Shown here in pieces: positions 45,990 through 55,123 of a stretch of DNA of 64,000 bases. The stretch comes from Parabacteroides hominis (GTDB lineage Bacteria > Bacteroidota > Bacteroidia > Bacteroidales > Tannerellaceae). Location: positions 1 through 64,000 of the forward strand of contig NZ_JACOOJ010000015.1 of assembly GCF_014287585.1 (NCBI RefSeq), written 5' to 3'. Made by a program: the position numbers and the translations under genes. The stretch's first letter is position 1, and each line of letters begins with the position of its first letter. The notes beneath the pieces were generated by a model. It worked only from the letters and a program-made list of their open reading frames with translations, had not been told where the DNA came from and made no database searches.

Positions 45990-46021
45990 CAAAGATAATA
46001 ATTACTCGTTTTATAACTCAA
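45990..46021 (-). promoter_or_regulatory. Promoter of the DUF2148 operon
   Basis: On the minus strand TATCTTTG (45990-45997) lies 21 bases downstream of TTG (46019-46021), 23 bases before the start codon. Confidence 0.6.
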
Positions 46022-48122
46022 GATTTGTCATCTTTTCTGTAACATCAAAAGGATAACCGGGGTATTCGTAAATACTGAAACGGGGTTCGGTCACACCTTC
46101 GGAATAGTTCCAGATGCTGATATACTCCCGCACATCCTCGCCCATATCCTGCAACTGGCGCAGGTAGGCGGCGACGGATTTGTTTTCGACGATGTAGACT
46201 TCTCCCATCCGATCAATAATCGGGCTGTGGCGGCGTCCGGTGTCGTGGTCGAATTTCAGGATGCGCTTTCCCTCAGCTGTCAAGCCGATTGTCCGGAACG
46301 TCATGCTTTTGCCGATGGCCGGAAGGTTCAACACGCTGCGGTCGGTGGCGGCAAAAAGGAGACGGTTCTCTTTCAGGAACCCGGACAATTTCTTTCCTAA
46401 AGGACGTTCATAGCGGATCAGCCGGTACAGTTCCTTCTGCTTCTCTTTGGGGATAAGGCCGAAGACTTTCTCCTCCTGCTGTTCCTGCAAGGAACGGCTG
46501 TTGGGGGTGAACACGGCATAGTTCTCGTGGAACCCCTTGACCGAGAAAGTATAATAGCACACCACCCCCATCGCATTCAACGTCTGGCGAAGCTTTGCCG
46601 TATGCCCGCGCCGGGAAGCGGCAACGGTGTAGACCAACTGGTTGGTGATAATCCAACCGGCGGAGAGGATCGCCTCGATCGCCTTTTTGGCTTCCGGCGT
46701 GACCTCCAGCGGGGACTGGAAATGCGTCTGGATGATAAACTGCGTGACACCGATACGCGAGGCTTTGTCTTTGAAATCCCTCAAGATGCCGACCAGTTCG
46801 TCCGTGATCCTCAGAGGCAGGTAGGCAAGCAGGCGCGAACCCAGGCGGACCCGTTGCAGTTCGGCGTACTTCTCCCCTTCGGGCCGGCCCTCGTTGGCTT
46901 TCCGCTTCCGTACCGCCATCTTGTAGACGGCATCGAGTATGTTGCGGAGCGTCGCGTTCTGGCTCATCAACGCGTCGCCTCCGGTGATCAGGATATCCCT
47001 GAGCTGTGCGTCTTCTTCGAAATAGCGCATCAACCGGCGCAGTTTCTTATCCCATGTCTCCTTCGGTTTCAAGGACTCGAAATCAAAATTCAGGCGTTCG
47101 CTCTGGAAATCGTACATCCGCTGGCACGAAGCGCACAGCCCGCCACAGGCACGCCCCATCGAATCGGGAATCAGGATCGCCACCTCCGGATAACGGCGGT
47201 GTATGTTGTGCCCTTCCGGCAGCAACCATCCGGCGGCATTCGGCTGCCCGGCCACGACGATGTCTTCCTTTTCCCACGCCTTGATCTGTCCGTACGTCTC
47301 GACCAGTTCCTCCGAATAGAGGATATACGAACGGATGGCAGCATCGTCATACCCGCTTGTATTCGTGTTCAGCAGGGAAAGATAATAAGGGGTGACAAAG
47401 AACGGCATGCCCTTCTTACGGGCTTTGGCCAGCAATTGCAAAGTCTCGGCCGAAAGGGAACCGCCGAGGAAATAGTTCAGTTCCGTCGGGCTTTTGAAAG
47501 CCATCGCGAGATGGAAACGGCCGGTATTCCACCATTCCTGCACCTTGATGTATTTCTCCGCATAGCTCATCCCCTCCGTAAACTGGAACCGGGAGGTCGG
47601 GGCATGGCGCCGTTCGATCTTGCGTATCAGCCCGGCAATGATCCGCTCCTTGTTGGAGCGGCGGATCGCCATCACCTCTTCGTCCAATCCGGTCGGCCAG
47701 CGGTTCATCTGCCGTTTGACGAGCGAGCGGTCCGGTACGATCTCCTCCGGATGCTCCAACAATTCGAACTGCCGGAACAGGTCGATAAAGAAGTCCGGCG
47801 AAACATCCTCCTTCAGCTTTCCGGCCAGGAATTGCCACAGCCAGGTAATCGTCCGTACCGGTATCTCCCCACCTGTCGAAAGTTCGGAGACTGTCGTATC
47901 GTCATGTTCGATCAAGAGAAGAATACGCTTCGCCACGGCATTTCCCATATTGCTCCCGCCAACCGTCCTGTCGATGCGGGAAGAAACGAAAGAACGCAGG
48001 GCTTCTTTAAAAAGCACCGAGCTCTCACTCTCTTCCGCCATCGTTACCAGTTGGGGAAAATCTTTTTTAAATACTTTTGCCAATTGCGGAATGTCGTACG
48101 ATAGTAATCTTCTTTTAATCAT
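46011..48122 (-). CDS. KamA-family radical SAM protein lacking the PLP motif
   Basis: About 703 residues; lysine 2,3-aminomutases have about 400. The radical SAM cluster motif is CGGLCASC, Cys328, 332 and 335 in the longest frame (CxxxCxxC). KamA-type surroundings follow: ILITGGDALMSQN, LAYLPLRITDELVGIL, and IIQTHFQSPLEVTPEAKKAI. The PLP-lysine motif of true aminomutases (PGGGGK) is not found, so the reaction is probably different. An N-terminal region of about 300 residues and a C-terminal extension have no recognised family. Monocistronic with a good promoter. Confidence 0.8.
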   Translation of the reverse strand: MIKRRLLSYDIPQLAKVFKKDFPQLVTMAEESESSVLFKEALRSFVSSRIDRTVGGSNMGNAVAKRILLLIEHDDTTVSELSTGGEIPVRTITWLWQFLAGKLKEDVSPDFFIDLFRQFELLEHPEEIVPDRSLVKRQMNRWPTGLDEEVMAIRRSNKERIIAGLIRKIERRHAPTSRFQFTEGMSYAEKYIKVQEWWNTGRFHLAMAFKSPTELNYFLGGSLSAETLQLLAKARKKGMPFFVTPYYLSLLNTNTSGYDDAAIRSYILYSEELVETYGQIKAWEKEDIVVAGQPNAAGWLLPEGHNIHRRYPEVAILIPDSMGRACGGLCASCQRMYDFQSERLNFDFESLKPKETWDKKLRRLMRYFEEDAQLRDILITGGDALMSQNATLRNILDAVYKMAVRKRKANEGRPEGEKYAELQRVRLGSRLLAYLPLRITDELVGILRDFKDKASRIGVTQFIIQTHFQSPLEVTPEAKKAIEAILSAGWIITNQLVYTVAASRRGHTAKLRQTLNAMGVVCYYTFSVKGFHENYAVFTPNSRSLQEQQEEKVFGLIPKEKQKELYRLIRYERPLGKKLSGFLKENRLLFAATDRSVLNLPAIGKSMTFRTIGLTAEGKRILKFDHDTGRRHSPIIDRMGEVYIVENKSVAAYLRQLQDMGEDVREYISIWNYSEGVTEPRFSIYEYPGYPFDVTEKMTNLEL

Positions 48123-48178
48123 AAGCAAATACTTTTTAGGAGGGATTTATAGAATGTTATTTTGAAATCATTTATCTA

Positions 48179-48208
48179 CAAATATAACATTTTTCTCCTG
48201 CCGTCAAA
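48179..48208 (-). promoter_or_regulatory. Promoter of the KamA-like gene
   Basis: On the minus strand TTTG (48205-48208), 18 bases, TATATTTG (48179-48186). Confidence 0.7.
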
Positions 48209-48445
48209 AGTATGCTACTTATAAAACATCTTAAATGCTTCGCAAATCACAACAAAATGACAAAAGCAATACATATTTGTCACTTTTCTGTTACTTCCGC
48301 TTCCTCTTCACGATAGCAAAAAAAACATTGGTCCAAATCGAAACTACTTCTGCATCTAATTCGATTTTCTACCCCATGTAGCGCAAATTAGTAGCAAGGG
48401 TAATATTTTTTAATAATCTATTACTTTTATTTAGCACTAAAAAAA
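48209..48445. other. A/T-rich intergenic stretch without genes
   Basis: Between the KamA-like promoter and the terminator of efflux operon 2. No frame of note, no repeat seen. Confidence 0.5.
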
Positions 48446-48472
48446 GACGGATGCAAATCTGTTACATCCGTC
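48446..48472 (-). terminator. Terminator of efflux operon 2
   Basis: GACGGATG (48446-48453) pairs with CATCCGTC (48465-48472); on the minus strand it is followed by seven T. Confidence 0.85.
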
Positions 48473-48488
48473 CTTTCGTTCAAGTATC

Positions 48489-49934
48489 TTAACAACCGCC
48501 GCCCAACGCCCGGTAGAGAAGGATCTTCTTCCGGCAAAGGTCGGTGATGATGTCGATACGTTCAAGCTCGCTGTCCAGATAACGTTCGTTGGCGGAGAGC
48601 ACTTCGAGGAACCCGACGTAGTTCAACTTAAAAAGTTCATTGGCATTGGTGACCGAACGTCGGTGGGCTACGGTTTCCACCTCTTTCAAACGGACACGCT
48701 CCACCTGATTCAGACCTGCACAATACAAATCCAATACTTCCGTATAGGCTTTCAAGGCTGTTTCGTGATATTGCGACAAGGCGATCCGTTGCGAAGCACG
48801 CGCCTCGTTCCATATCGAACGGATCTGGTTTCGCTGGAAGACAGGCGCAGTAATCCCCGCTGCCAGGTCGTAGACCAGCGAAGCAGGCGCACTGAACCAT
48901 TTACCGACATCAAAGCTGTTGAAGCCGCCTCCCGCACCCAGCACCAACGAAGGGTAGAAAGCTGCCTTGGCCGCCATTACATCCGCCTTTGAGGCCAGCA
49001 ATTCCATTTCGGCAGCCCGCACGTCGGGACGCAAGGTCAGCATATTTGCCGGAACGCCATCTGAAAGCGGAAAAGGGATCCGTCTTAATTCTTCAAAACT
49101 CATACGCCTGATTTCAAACGGGAAAACACCTAACAGGCAGGCTATCGCACGCTCTTTCTCCCCGATCAGCTGGTCATTTTTCAACAGCTTGCTTTCTATC
49201 AGTAGCATGCGGGCATGGAACTGGTCGACAGCCAACTGCGTCTCGGCCCCCTCCTTCTTCAACTGACGGGTCAGTTCGTACGAACGTTTGGAACTGATAT
49301 GGGCCTCTTCCAATACCTCCCGGCGCTTATCCAACCCGATCAGTTCATAATAGTGGACGGCCAGTTCGGAGATCAGGACGGATTGCGCTAAGCGGGTCGC
49401 CTCGACCGAAGCCATCCAGCGGGCTGCAGCCGCTTGCTTCTTCCGAGTCAGCTTCCCCCATATATCCGCTTCCCACTGGAAATTCAGGGAAAGTCCGAAA
49501 TCGCGGTAAGGGTCCGGGATATGTTTGTCTTTCGGCAGGGAAGGGACATTGGTCTCGCTGTTCCCCACGCCGTCCATCGTATATTCGCCGAAGCGGTTGA
49601 CCGAAGCCCCGATATCGAGGCCGACCTCCGGCAACAGCAAGCCTTTTGCCCGTTGCAGGTTAGCCCGGCTCATCGTCACCCGTTCCATGCTTTGCTTGAA
49701 CGAATGGTTATTCCGCAAAGCGACCTCCACATATCCCTGCAAGATGGAATCCTGTAAAAACACATTCCATTCCAACGGCTTTACAAATGCAGTGTCATAG
49801 GTATGCCCGTCTCCCTCCGGCAATGCGGCACGTTCCCCGTCCGGAGAGAGCTGCGGCGCCTTGCAAGCGGTAAGGCCGATCGCAGCCCACAGGCAAACCG
49901 CACCGATTATCTTAATACTCATATTCTTCTTCAT
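48489..49934 (-). CDS. RND efflux outer-membrane channel (NodT/OprM type lipoprotein), pump 2
   Basis: 481 residues. The lipobox (AAIGLTACKAP) marks a lipid-anchored channel. Family pieces: LEWNVFLQDSILQGYVEVALRNNHS, LNFQWEADIWGKLTRKKQAA, NMLTLRPDVRAAEMELLAS, and YVGFLEVLSANERYLDSELE. Last gene of operon 2, its start overlapping the permease end by 23 bases. Confidence 0.92.
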   Translation of the reverse strand: MKKNMSIKIIGAVCLWAAIGLTACKAPQLSPDGERAALPEGDGHTYDTAFVKPLEWNVFLQDSILQGYVEVALRNNHSFKQSMERVTMSRANLQRAKGLLLPEVGLDIGASVNRFGEYTMDGVGNSETNVPSLPKDKHIPDPYRDFGLSLNFQWEADIWGKLTRKKQAAAARWMASVEATRLAQSVLISELAVHYYELIGLDKRREVLEEAHISSKRSYELTRQLKKEGAETQLAVDQFHARMLLIESKLLKNDQLIGEKERAIACLLGVFPFEIRRMSFEELRRIPFPLSDGVPANMLTLRPDVRAAEMELLASKADVMAAKAAFYPSLVLGAGGGFNSFDVGKWFSAPASLVYDLAAGITAPVFQRNQIRSIWNEARASQRIALSQYHETALKAYTEVLDLYCAGLNQVERVRLKEVETVAHRRSVTNANELFKLNYVGFLEVLSANERYLDSELERIDIITDLCRKKILLYRALGGGC

Positions 49935-52900
49935 TTGCTTTTTGTTTCTTTTCCTTTAAGTAAGTTGCTAACGATTCAAATATCACATAAAGCCCCGGTA
50001 TCAGGAAGATCCCCACGAAAGTACCGATCAGCATACCTCCGGCCGCCGCCGTTCCGATGGAGCGATTGCCCAAAGCACCCGCGCCACTGGCCATCGCCAA
50101 CGGGATCAAGCCGCTGATAAAGGCAAAGGAAGTCATCAGGATCGGACGCAAGCGGCTGGTCGCCCCCTGGATGGCCGCTCCCATAATGCTGACACCTTCC
50201 TTGCGGCACTGGTTCGCCACCTCGATAATCAGGATCGCATTCTTGCCCAAGAGGCCGATCAGCATCACGAGCGCCACCTGGGCATAAATGTTGTTCTCCA
50301 GTCCCACCGCATACAGTAAAAGGAACGATCCGAACACACCCGCCGGAAGCGAGAGGATAACCGGAAGCGGCAGCAAAAGGCTTTCATACTGGGCCGCCAG
50401 CAGAAGATAGACGAAGACCAGACAAATGGCGAAAATAACCAGGGATTGTCCGCCGGATTCTTTCTCCTCACGGGCAACGCCGGACCATTCTATGTCGTAG
50501 CCTCGCGGCAACACTTCGGCGGCAATCTCCTCTACGGCTTCCAAAGCCTCACCCGAACTGACTCCCGGTGCTTGTTCACCGGTAATCATGGCCGAAGTAA
50601 ACAGGTTGTAACGGGTGATCTGGCTCGGACCATACACACGCTCCATTGTCATGAAGTTGGAATACGGAACCATATTCCCCTCTTTATTTTTAGCATACAA
50701 GCCGAACAGATCCTCCGGATTCATACGATATTCGGGAGCTGCCTGCAACATCACCTTGTACATTTGTCCGAAACGGACGAAATTGGAAGAATAGAAACTT
50801 CCGACATAGGATTGCAGGGTTTCCATCGACTCGTTCACATCGATACCCAATTTTGCCGCTTTAGCCAGATCGACCCGCAGCAGATATTGCGGGAAGTTCG
50901 GGTTGAAACCGGATGTGACACCCGACAGACGAGGATCGGCATTCAGTTTGGCCACAAACGATTTGGCCACCTCGTCCAACTCGGCAAATGTCCCGGCAGT
51001 CTTATCCTGCAAACGGAGTTCGAAACCGCTGGCATTACCGAAACCGGGAACTGTCGGCGGGAGGAAGAACTGGATATCCGCATCCTTGATATGCGACACG
51101 CGGTCGGCATAGACGCGCATCAGTTCCTCGGCTGTCTGTTCACGTTCGTTCCAGGGCTTCAGGTTGACCATTCCCATGCCGAAGCTGGCTCCTTCCGTCT
51201 CCGTCATCAAGCTGTAGCCTGCCAATGTGGAGACCGTTTCCACTTCTTCCAACGGCAACAGGGCGGCCTGCACTTTGCTCAAAGCAGCCTCCGAACGTTC
51301 GAGGGTCGCTCCGGGAGGCGCATCGACGTTCACGTAGATCATTCCCTGGTCCTCATTGGGGATAAAGCCCGAAGGCAGCACAAACGTCATGCCCCATGTT
51401 GCCAGACAGAAAATTATCAGCGTCACATAGGTCAGGAAACGCCTGTTCAGGAACAAACGCAGATTGATCTTATAACGGCGTTCCAGATAATCGTAACGCC
51501 TGTTGAACCCGTCGAAGAAACGCGCCAGCAAACTTTTCTTCACCTTCCTGTTATGCGAGACAGGCTTCAGCATCAAGGCACAGAGCGCAGGAGACAGCGT
51601 CAAGGCATTCACACCCGAAATAACAATCGCCACCGCCAGCGTCAACGAGAACTGCCGGTAGAAAATACCGACCGTACCAGACATAAAGCCTACCGGTACA
51701 AACACGGCAGACATCACCAGGGTAATAGCAATAATCGCCCCGCCGATCTCACGGATGGCGGCTTCGGTGGCTTTTGCCGGTGGAAGTTTCTCGTTGTGCA
51801 TCTTCACATGCACCGCCTCCACCACGACAATGGCATTATCGACCACGATACCGATTGCCAGCACCAGCGCGAACAGCGTCAGCATATTGATGGAGAAACC
51901 CAACATCTGCATAAAGAAGAAAGTCCCGACAAGCGAAACAGGAACGGCTATCGCCGGAATCAACGTCGAACGGAAATCCTGCAGGAACAAATATACCACG
52001 ATAAACACCAGCAAAAAGGCTTCCAACAGTGTCCGGAGCACAACCGAAATCGAAGCATCCAGAAATCGCGAAACATCGTACGATATATTATAATCCATTC
52101 CGGGGGCAAAACTGCTTTCCTTGATTTCCTCCATCTTGGCTTTGATATTCTGAATCACCTCACGGGCATTCGAACCCGGACGCTGCTTGATCATGATGGA
52201 GGCGGAAGGCTTGCCGTCGGTCATGGAAATCATATTATAGTCTTCCGAGTCGAACTCGATCGTCGCCACATCCTTCAACCGGAGAACCGAACCGTCCGGC
52301 AACGCCTTCAACACGATCTCGCCATATTCTTCGGGAGTGCTGAATTTCCCGCTATATTGCAATACATACTGCAACTGCTGCGGAATCTTATCCGAACTGA
52401 TACCGGTCTTACCCGGAGCCGCTTCGATGTTTTGCGAACGGATTGCGGCGGTCACCTCCTGCGGTGACATATTATAGGCTGCCAGCCGGTTCGGGTTCAA
52501 CCACACGCGCATCGCATAATCGCGGCTTCCCATGATCTCGACAAAACCGACACCGTCGATTCGCTTCAGTTCACGCAGGATATTGATATCGGCAAAGTTG
52601 TACACAAATTTCTCGGTATGTGAACTGTCCGTACTCATGATGTTCAGATACATCAACATACTGTTCACCTCTTTCTCAGTAATCACACCGGCACGGATCA
52701 CTTCTTCGGGAAGTTCGTCGAGGACTGTCGTCACACGGTTCTGCACATTCACGGAAGCGACATCCGGGTCGGTTCCTACTTTGAAATAGATCGTCGTCAG
52801 CGACATACCGTCGTTCGTACAAACTGTAGTCATATAGGTCATTCCGGGCACACCGTTGATAGCACGCTCCAAGGGAGTCGCCACGGTTTTAGCCATCACA

Positions 52901-53064
52901 TCGGCATTGGCTCCCGTATAACGGGCCGTCACCGTAACGGAAGGCGGGACAATATCGGGAAACTGGGTAATCGGCAAAGAGGTAATGGCCAACAAGCCCA
53001 GAAAAACAATCACAACGGAAATGACACCGGACAGAATCGGGCGTCTGATGAATATTTCAAACAT
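49912..53064 (-). CDS. RND efflux permease, HAE1 family, pump 2
   Basis: 1050 residues. Start MFEIFIRRPILSGVISVVIV; helix 4 reads GIVVDNAIVVVEA, so the second of the usual two adjacent Asp residues (AcrB Asp407/Asp408) is Asn; helix 10 keeps Lys in LLGKNAILIIEVANQ. TRP/RND docking and porter repeats are full length. It is expected to export lipophilic compounds, but the changed relay residue may alter proton coupling. It lies 5 bases after the adaptor gene. Confidence 0.94.
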   Translation of the reverse strand: MFEIFIRRPILSGVISVVIVFLGLLAITSLPITQFPDIVPPSVTVTARYTGANADVMAKTVATPLERAINGVPGMTYMTTVCTNDGMSLTTIYFKVGTDPDVASVNVQNRVTTVLDELPEEVIRAGVITEKEVNSMLMYLNIMSTDSSHTEKFVYNFADINILRELKRIDGVGFVEIMGSRDYAMRVWLNPNRLAAYNMSPQEVTAAIRSQNIEAAPGKTGISSDKIPQQLQYVLQYSGKFSTPEEYGEIVLKALPDGSVLRLKDVATIEFDSEDYNMISMTDGKPSASIMIKQRPGSNAREVIQNIKAKMEEIKESSFAPGMDYNISYDVSRFLDASISVVLRTLLEAFLLVFIVVYLFLQDFRSTLIPAIAVPVSLVGTFFFMQMLGFSINMLTLFALVLAIGIVVDNAIVVVEAVHVKMHNEKLPPAKATEAAIREIGGAIIAITLVMSAVFVPVGFMSGTVGIFYRQFSLTLAVAIVISGVNALTLSPALCALMLKPVSHNRKVKKSLLARFFDGFNRRYDYLERRYKINLRLFLNRRFLTYVTLIIFCLATWGMTFVLPSGFIPNEDQGMIYVNVDAPPGATLERSEAALSKVQAALLPLEEVETVSTLAGYSLMTETEGASFGMGMVNLKPWNEREQTAEELMRVYADRVSHIKDADIQFFLPPTVPGFGNASGFELRLQDKTAGTFAELDEVAKSFVAKLNADPRLSGVTSGFNPNFPQYLLRVDLAKAAKLGIDVNESMETLQSYVGSFYSSNFVRFGQMYKVMLQAAPEYRMNPEDLFGLYAKNKEGNMVPYSNFMTMERVYGPSQITRYNLFTSAMITGEQAPGVSSGEALEAVEEIAAEVLPRGYDIEWSGVAREEKESGGQSLVIFAICLVFVYLLLAAQYESLLLPLPVILSLPAGVFGSFLLLYAVGLENNIYAQVALVMLIGLLGKNAILIIEVANQCRKEGVSIMGAAIQGATSRLRPILMTSFAFISGLIPLAMASGAGALGNRSIGTAAAGGMLIGTFVGIFLIPGLYVIFESLATYLKEKKQKANEEEYEY

Positions 53065-53069
53065 ACGGC

Positions 53070-54233
53070 TTACTTATTATTTTCGATTTCATCAGACAAC
53101 TCCAATTGTTTACGGACCGTTTCGGCATCCACTATCTCAGGCGTAATAACCATTCCGTCACTCACTTGCTGGACTCCTTCATAAACGATCAGCGTGTTGT
53201 CAGGCAGGTCTTTCGTTACATAATAGGCTCCGTGACGGGAGAGCGGTTCGAAGCTGCGAACACTCACTTTGCCCTCTTCATCAACGGTATACACATAGGT
53301 AAAATCCTGAATCTCGAAGGTCGAACGTTGCGGGACCAGTATCACATCTTCCATTTCGGTCAGCATACGGATTTTACCCGAAACACCATGACGCAACAGG
53401 CGGTCCGGATTGGCAAAACGCGCACGGAAAGCAATGGAGCCCGTACCGCGTTCAAAATCACCTTCTACGGTTTCGACCGTTCCTTTGTACGGATAGGTTG
53501 TCTGATCCGACAAAATCAGCTCCAGGTTGTTATATTCAGGCTGTTCCACTCCGCTCAACTGCGTACGTTTATATTCGAGATATTCTTTCTCGTTGATCTT
53601 GAAATAGGCAAACATTTCCGAGACATCCGTCAGGGAGGTCAACAAGCTGGACGGCGTGACCAAGCTACCGACCTTAAACGGTATACGGTCCACATATCCT
53701 TCGAAAGGAGATGTGATGGTCGTATAGGAATAATTTGTCTCCGCACGAAGCAAACGCGATTTAGCCTGCTGTACCCGCAAACGGGCGACATCGGCCTCCG
53801 CCAATGCCTGTTCCAGGCGGATCGACGAAATAATATCCTTTTCCACCAGGCGTTTTACACGATCCGCCTCGACTTCCGCCATTTTCAACTCGGCCTGCAC
53901 CTGCTTATAGTTGGCCTGCGCCTCTTTGACCTCTTCATACAGTTCGGCAGAGGAAAGCTTGAACAAGACCTGTCCTTTCTTCACGTGCTCGCCTTCGTCA
54001 ACCAGGACATCTTCGACGAATCCTTCCACTTTCGGTTTGATCTCCACAAACTGGACAGCCTGCACATCGGCTACATACGACTGGGCCACTTCAATACTCG
54101 TAGCCGCCAGTTTCACCACCAGCGTATTATTTTTACTTCCGGATTTTTTTTCATGACTCCGGTTACAAGAGGTAAAAAAGCTGGCTATTAAAAACAAAAA
54201 AGGTAAATAGTTAAAAAACAATCTTCTCGTCAT
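53070..54233 (-). CDS. RND efflux periplasmic adaptor, pump 2
   Basis: 387 residues, lipoprotein (LIASFFTSCNRS). Lipoyl half FVEIKPKVEGFVEDVLVDEGEHV, coiled-coil hairpin (about 95-170, EVKEAQANYKQVQAELKMAEVEADRV), second half ITSPFEGYVDRIPFKVGSLV, then barrel and membrane-proximal domains. First canonical gene of operon 2 (adaptor-permease-channel). The 141-base gap to the small membrane protein upstream has no obvious terminator, so the two may share a transcript. Confidence 0.92.
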   Translation of the reverse strand: MTRRLFFNYLPFLFLIASFFTSCNRSHEKKSGSKNNTLVVKLAATSIEVAQSYVADVQAVQFVEIKPKVEGFVEDVLVDEGEHVKKGQVLFKLSSAELYEEVKEAQANYKQVQAELKMAEVEADRVKRLVEKDIISSIRLEQALAEADVARLRVQQAKSRLLRAETNYSYTTITSPFEGYVDRIPFKVGSLVTPSSLLTSLTDVSEMFAYFKINEKEYLEYKRTQLSGVEQPEYNNLELILSDQTTYPYKGTVETVEGDFERGTGSIAFRARFANPDRLLRHGVSGKIRMLTEMEDVILVPQRSTFEIQDFTYVYTVDEEGKVSVRSFEPLSRHGAYYVTKDLPDNTLIVYEGVQQVSDGMVITPEIVDAETVRKQLELSDEIENNK

Positions 54234-54374
54234 AAATCGTTTTTGATTAGTTTATTTTTAGGTTATAATTATAGACATGATAAAGCGTGCAATATCAGGA
54301 ACACGACAAAGCATTCCGCGTACCGGCACAACATACCCATACACGCTCTGAAAAACAAAAGAATCGGATAAGAC

Positions 54375-54752
54375 CTAAATCAGATAGGAACAAAACCAGA
54401 CGAAACTCTGGGTCTTATGAAGTTGATAAAATATAGGCAAGAATGCACATTGCTGCAATTCAAGAGAATGAATCAGCTCATGCACATTTATTATAGTCAG
54501 CCAGTCGGCTATAAAGTCTGCAACAAACTGTTGGATTTGAATCTGTTCCTGCCGGACAGTACGCAACGAGGCGTTATCGTCGAAATCAAGTACATCATGC
54601 ACTCCATTCTCTACCACCTCGATGGAAGAACTTGGGAAACCTTCCAGAAAGAAATCGCTGCCAACTGAATAAAACGGCATAAAGACCAACATGATCATCA
54701 AAATCACACGCTGGTAAAACTTTATCTTTTTATCTACGACAGTTATTAACAT
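54375..54752 (-). CDS. Small membrane or exported protein heading efflux operon 2
   Basis: 125 residues from the ATG at 54752. A hydrophobic segment (about 15-32, RVILMIMLVFMPFYSVGSDF) follows a basic start, then an acidic stretch (VENGVHDVLDFDDNASLR). The frame opens upstream at 54791, but a perfect promoter (54774-54804) places the transcript start near 54767, which supports the start at 54752 and supports this being a real gene. Antisense frames on the plus strand are rejected for that reason. No family recognised. Confidence 0.6.
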   Translation of the reverse strand: MLITVVDKKIKFYQRVILMIMLVFMPFYSVGSDFFLEGFPSSSIEVVENGVHDVLDFDDNASLRTVRQEQIQIQQFVADFIADWLTIINVHELIHSLELQQCAFLPIFYQLHKTQSFVWFCSYLI

Positions 54753-54773
54753 CCTTCCCTGAAAAACTTTTTG

Positions 54774-54804
54774 CAAAGATAAAAAATCCATATCTTATTT
54801 CAAA
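54774..54804 (-). promoter_or_regulatory. Promoter of the small gene / efflux operon 2
   Basis: On the minus strand TTTG (54801-54804), exactly 19 bases, TATCTTTG (54774-54781): a consensus Bacteroidota promoter. Confidence 0.75.
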
Positions 54805-54894
54805 ATACCGTTAATCAATAGCTCACCCGATAATCATTTGGGATAAATAAATTCATTATTTAGCGCGGTTGCTCTATTTTATTTTACTATTTTA

Positions 54895-54924
54895 TTTGTT
54901 TATCCGCAGAAAGAGTTATATTTG
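54895..54924 (+). promoter_or_regulatory. Promoter of the structured RNA
   Basis: TTTG (54895-54898), 18 bases, TATATTTG (54917-54924). The expected transcript start (about 54929-54931) coincides with the first base of the outer stem of the folded RNA below. Confidence 0.7.
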
Positions 54925-54928
54925 CAAC

Positions 54929-55090
54929 ACTCAACATGTTATCCAAGATGCGGTGAACCTGCATCTGATTCGTTGCGGGCATTTTTATGTCCGTAACGTT
55001 CCTCATAGGCGGTTCCGTACCCCCGTGGGGAGCATTAATGTGCCTCCAGCATCTTGGATGTGTTGAGTAACGGGAAAGGCGGAACCGTTC
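54929..55090 (+). ncRNA. Candidate structured RNA with possible pseudoknot
   Basis: The outer stem pairs ACTCAACA...ATCCAAGATGC (54929-54951, TGTT bulge) with GCATCTTGGAT...TGTTGAGT (55049-55068). Inside, CGTTGCGGGCAT (54971-54982) and ATGTCCGTAACG (54987-54998) form a 12-bp hairpin with two G-U pairs around TTTT. In the second inner arm CGGTTCCG (55010-55017) is the exact complement of CGGAACCG (55080-55087), which lies outside the outer stem, so a pseudoknot or switch is possible. It starts at its own promoter. It could be a free small RNA or the leader of the 33-codon frame at 55124. It matched no RNA family that I know. Confidence 0.55.
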
Positions 55091-55123
55091 TATTTTCGCC
55101 CCACTTTTAATACCTTATTTATT

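Noticed and set aside
46527..48104. 525-codon plus-strand frame
   Set aside because: Antisense shadow of the KamA-like gene.
50446..52467. 673-codon plus-strand frame
   Set aside because: Antisense shadow of the RND permease of pump 2; low-complexity His/Gln/Arg content.
54417..54668. 83-codon plus-strand frame
   Set aside because: Opposite strand of the small gene at 54375-54752, which has a consensus promoter; the plus frame has none.
54869..55066. 65-codon plus-strand frame
   Set aside because: It runs across the promoter and the stem-loops of the RNA candidate; its product has no protein-like features.
54929..55068. Invertible promoter flanked by inverted repeats
   Set aside because: The arms differ by a three-base insertion, the promoter lies outside the arms, and the inner segment forms G-U-containing hairpins, which fits folded RNA better than DNA inversion.
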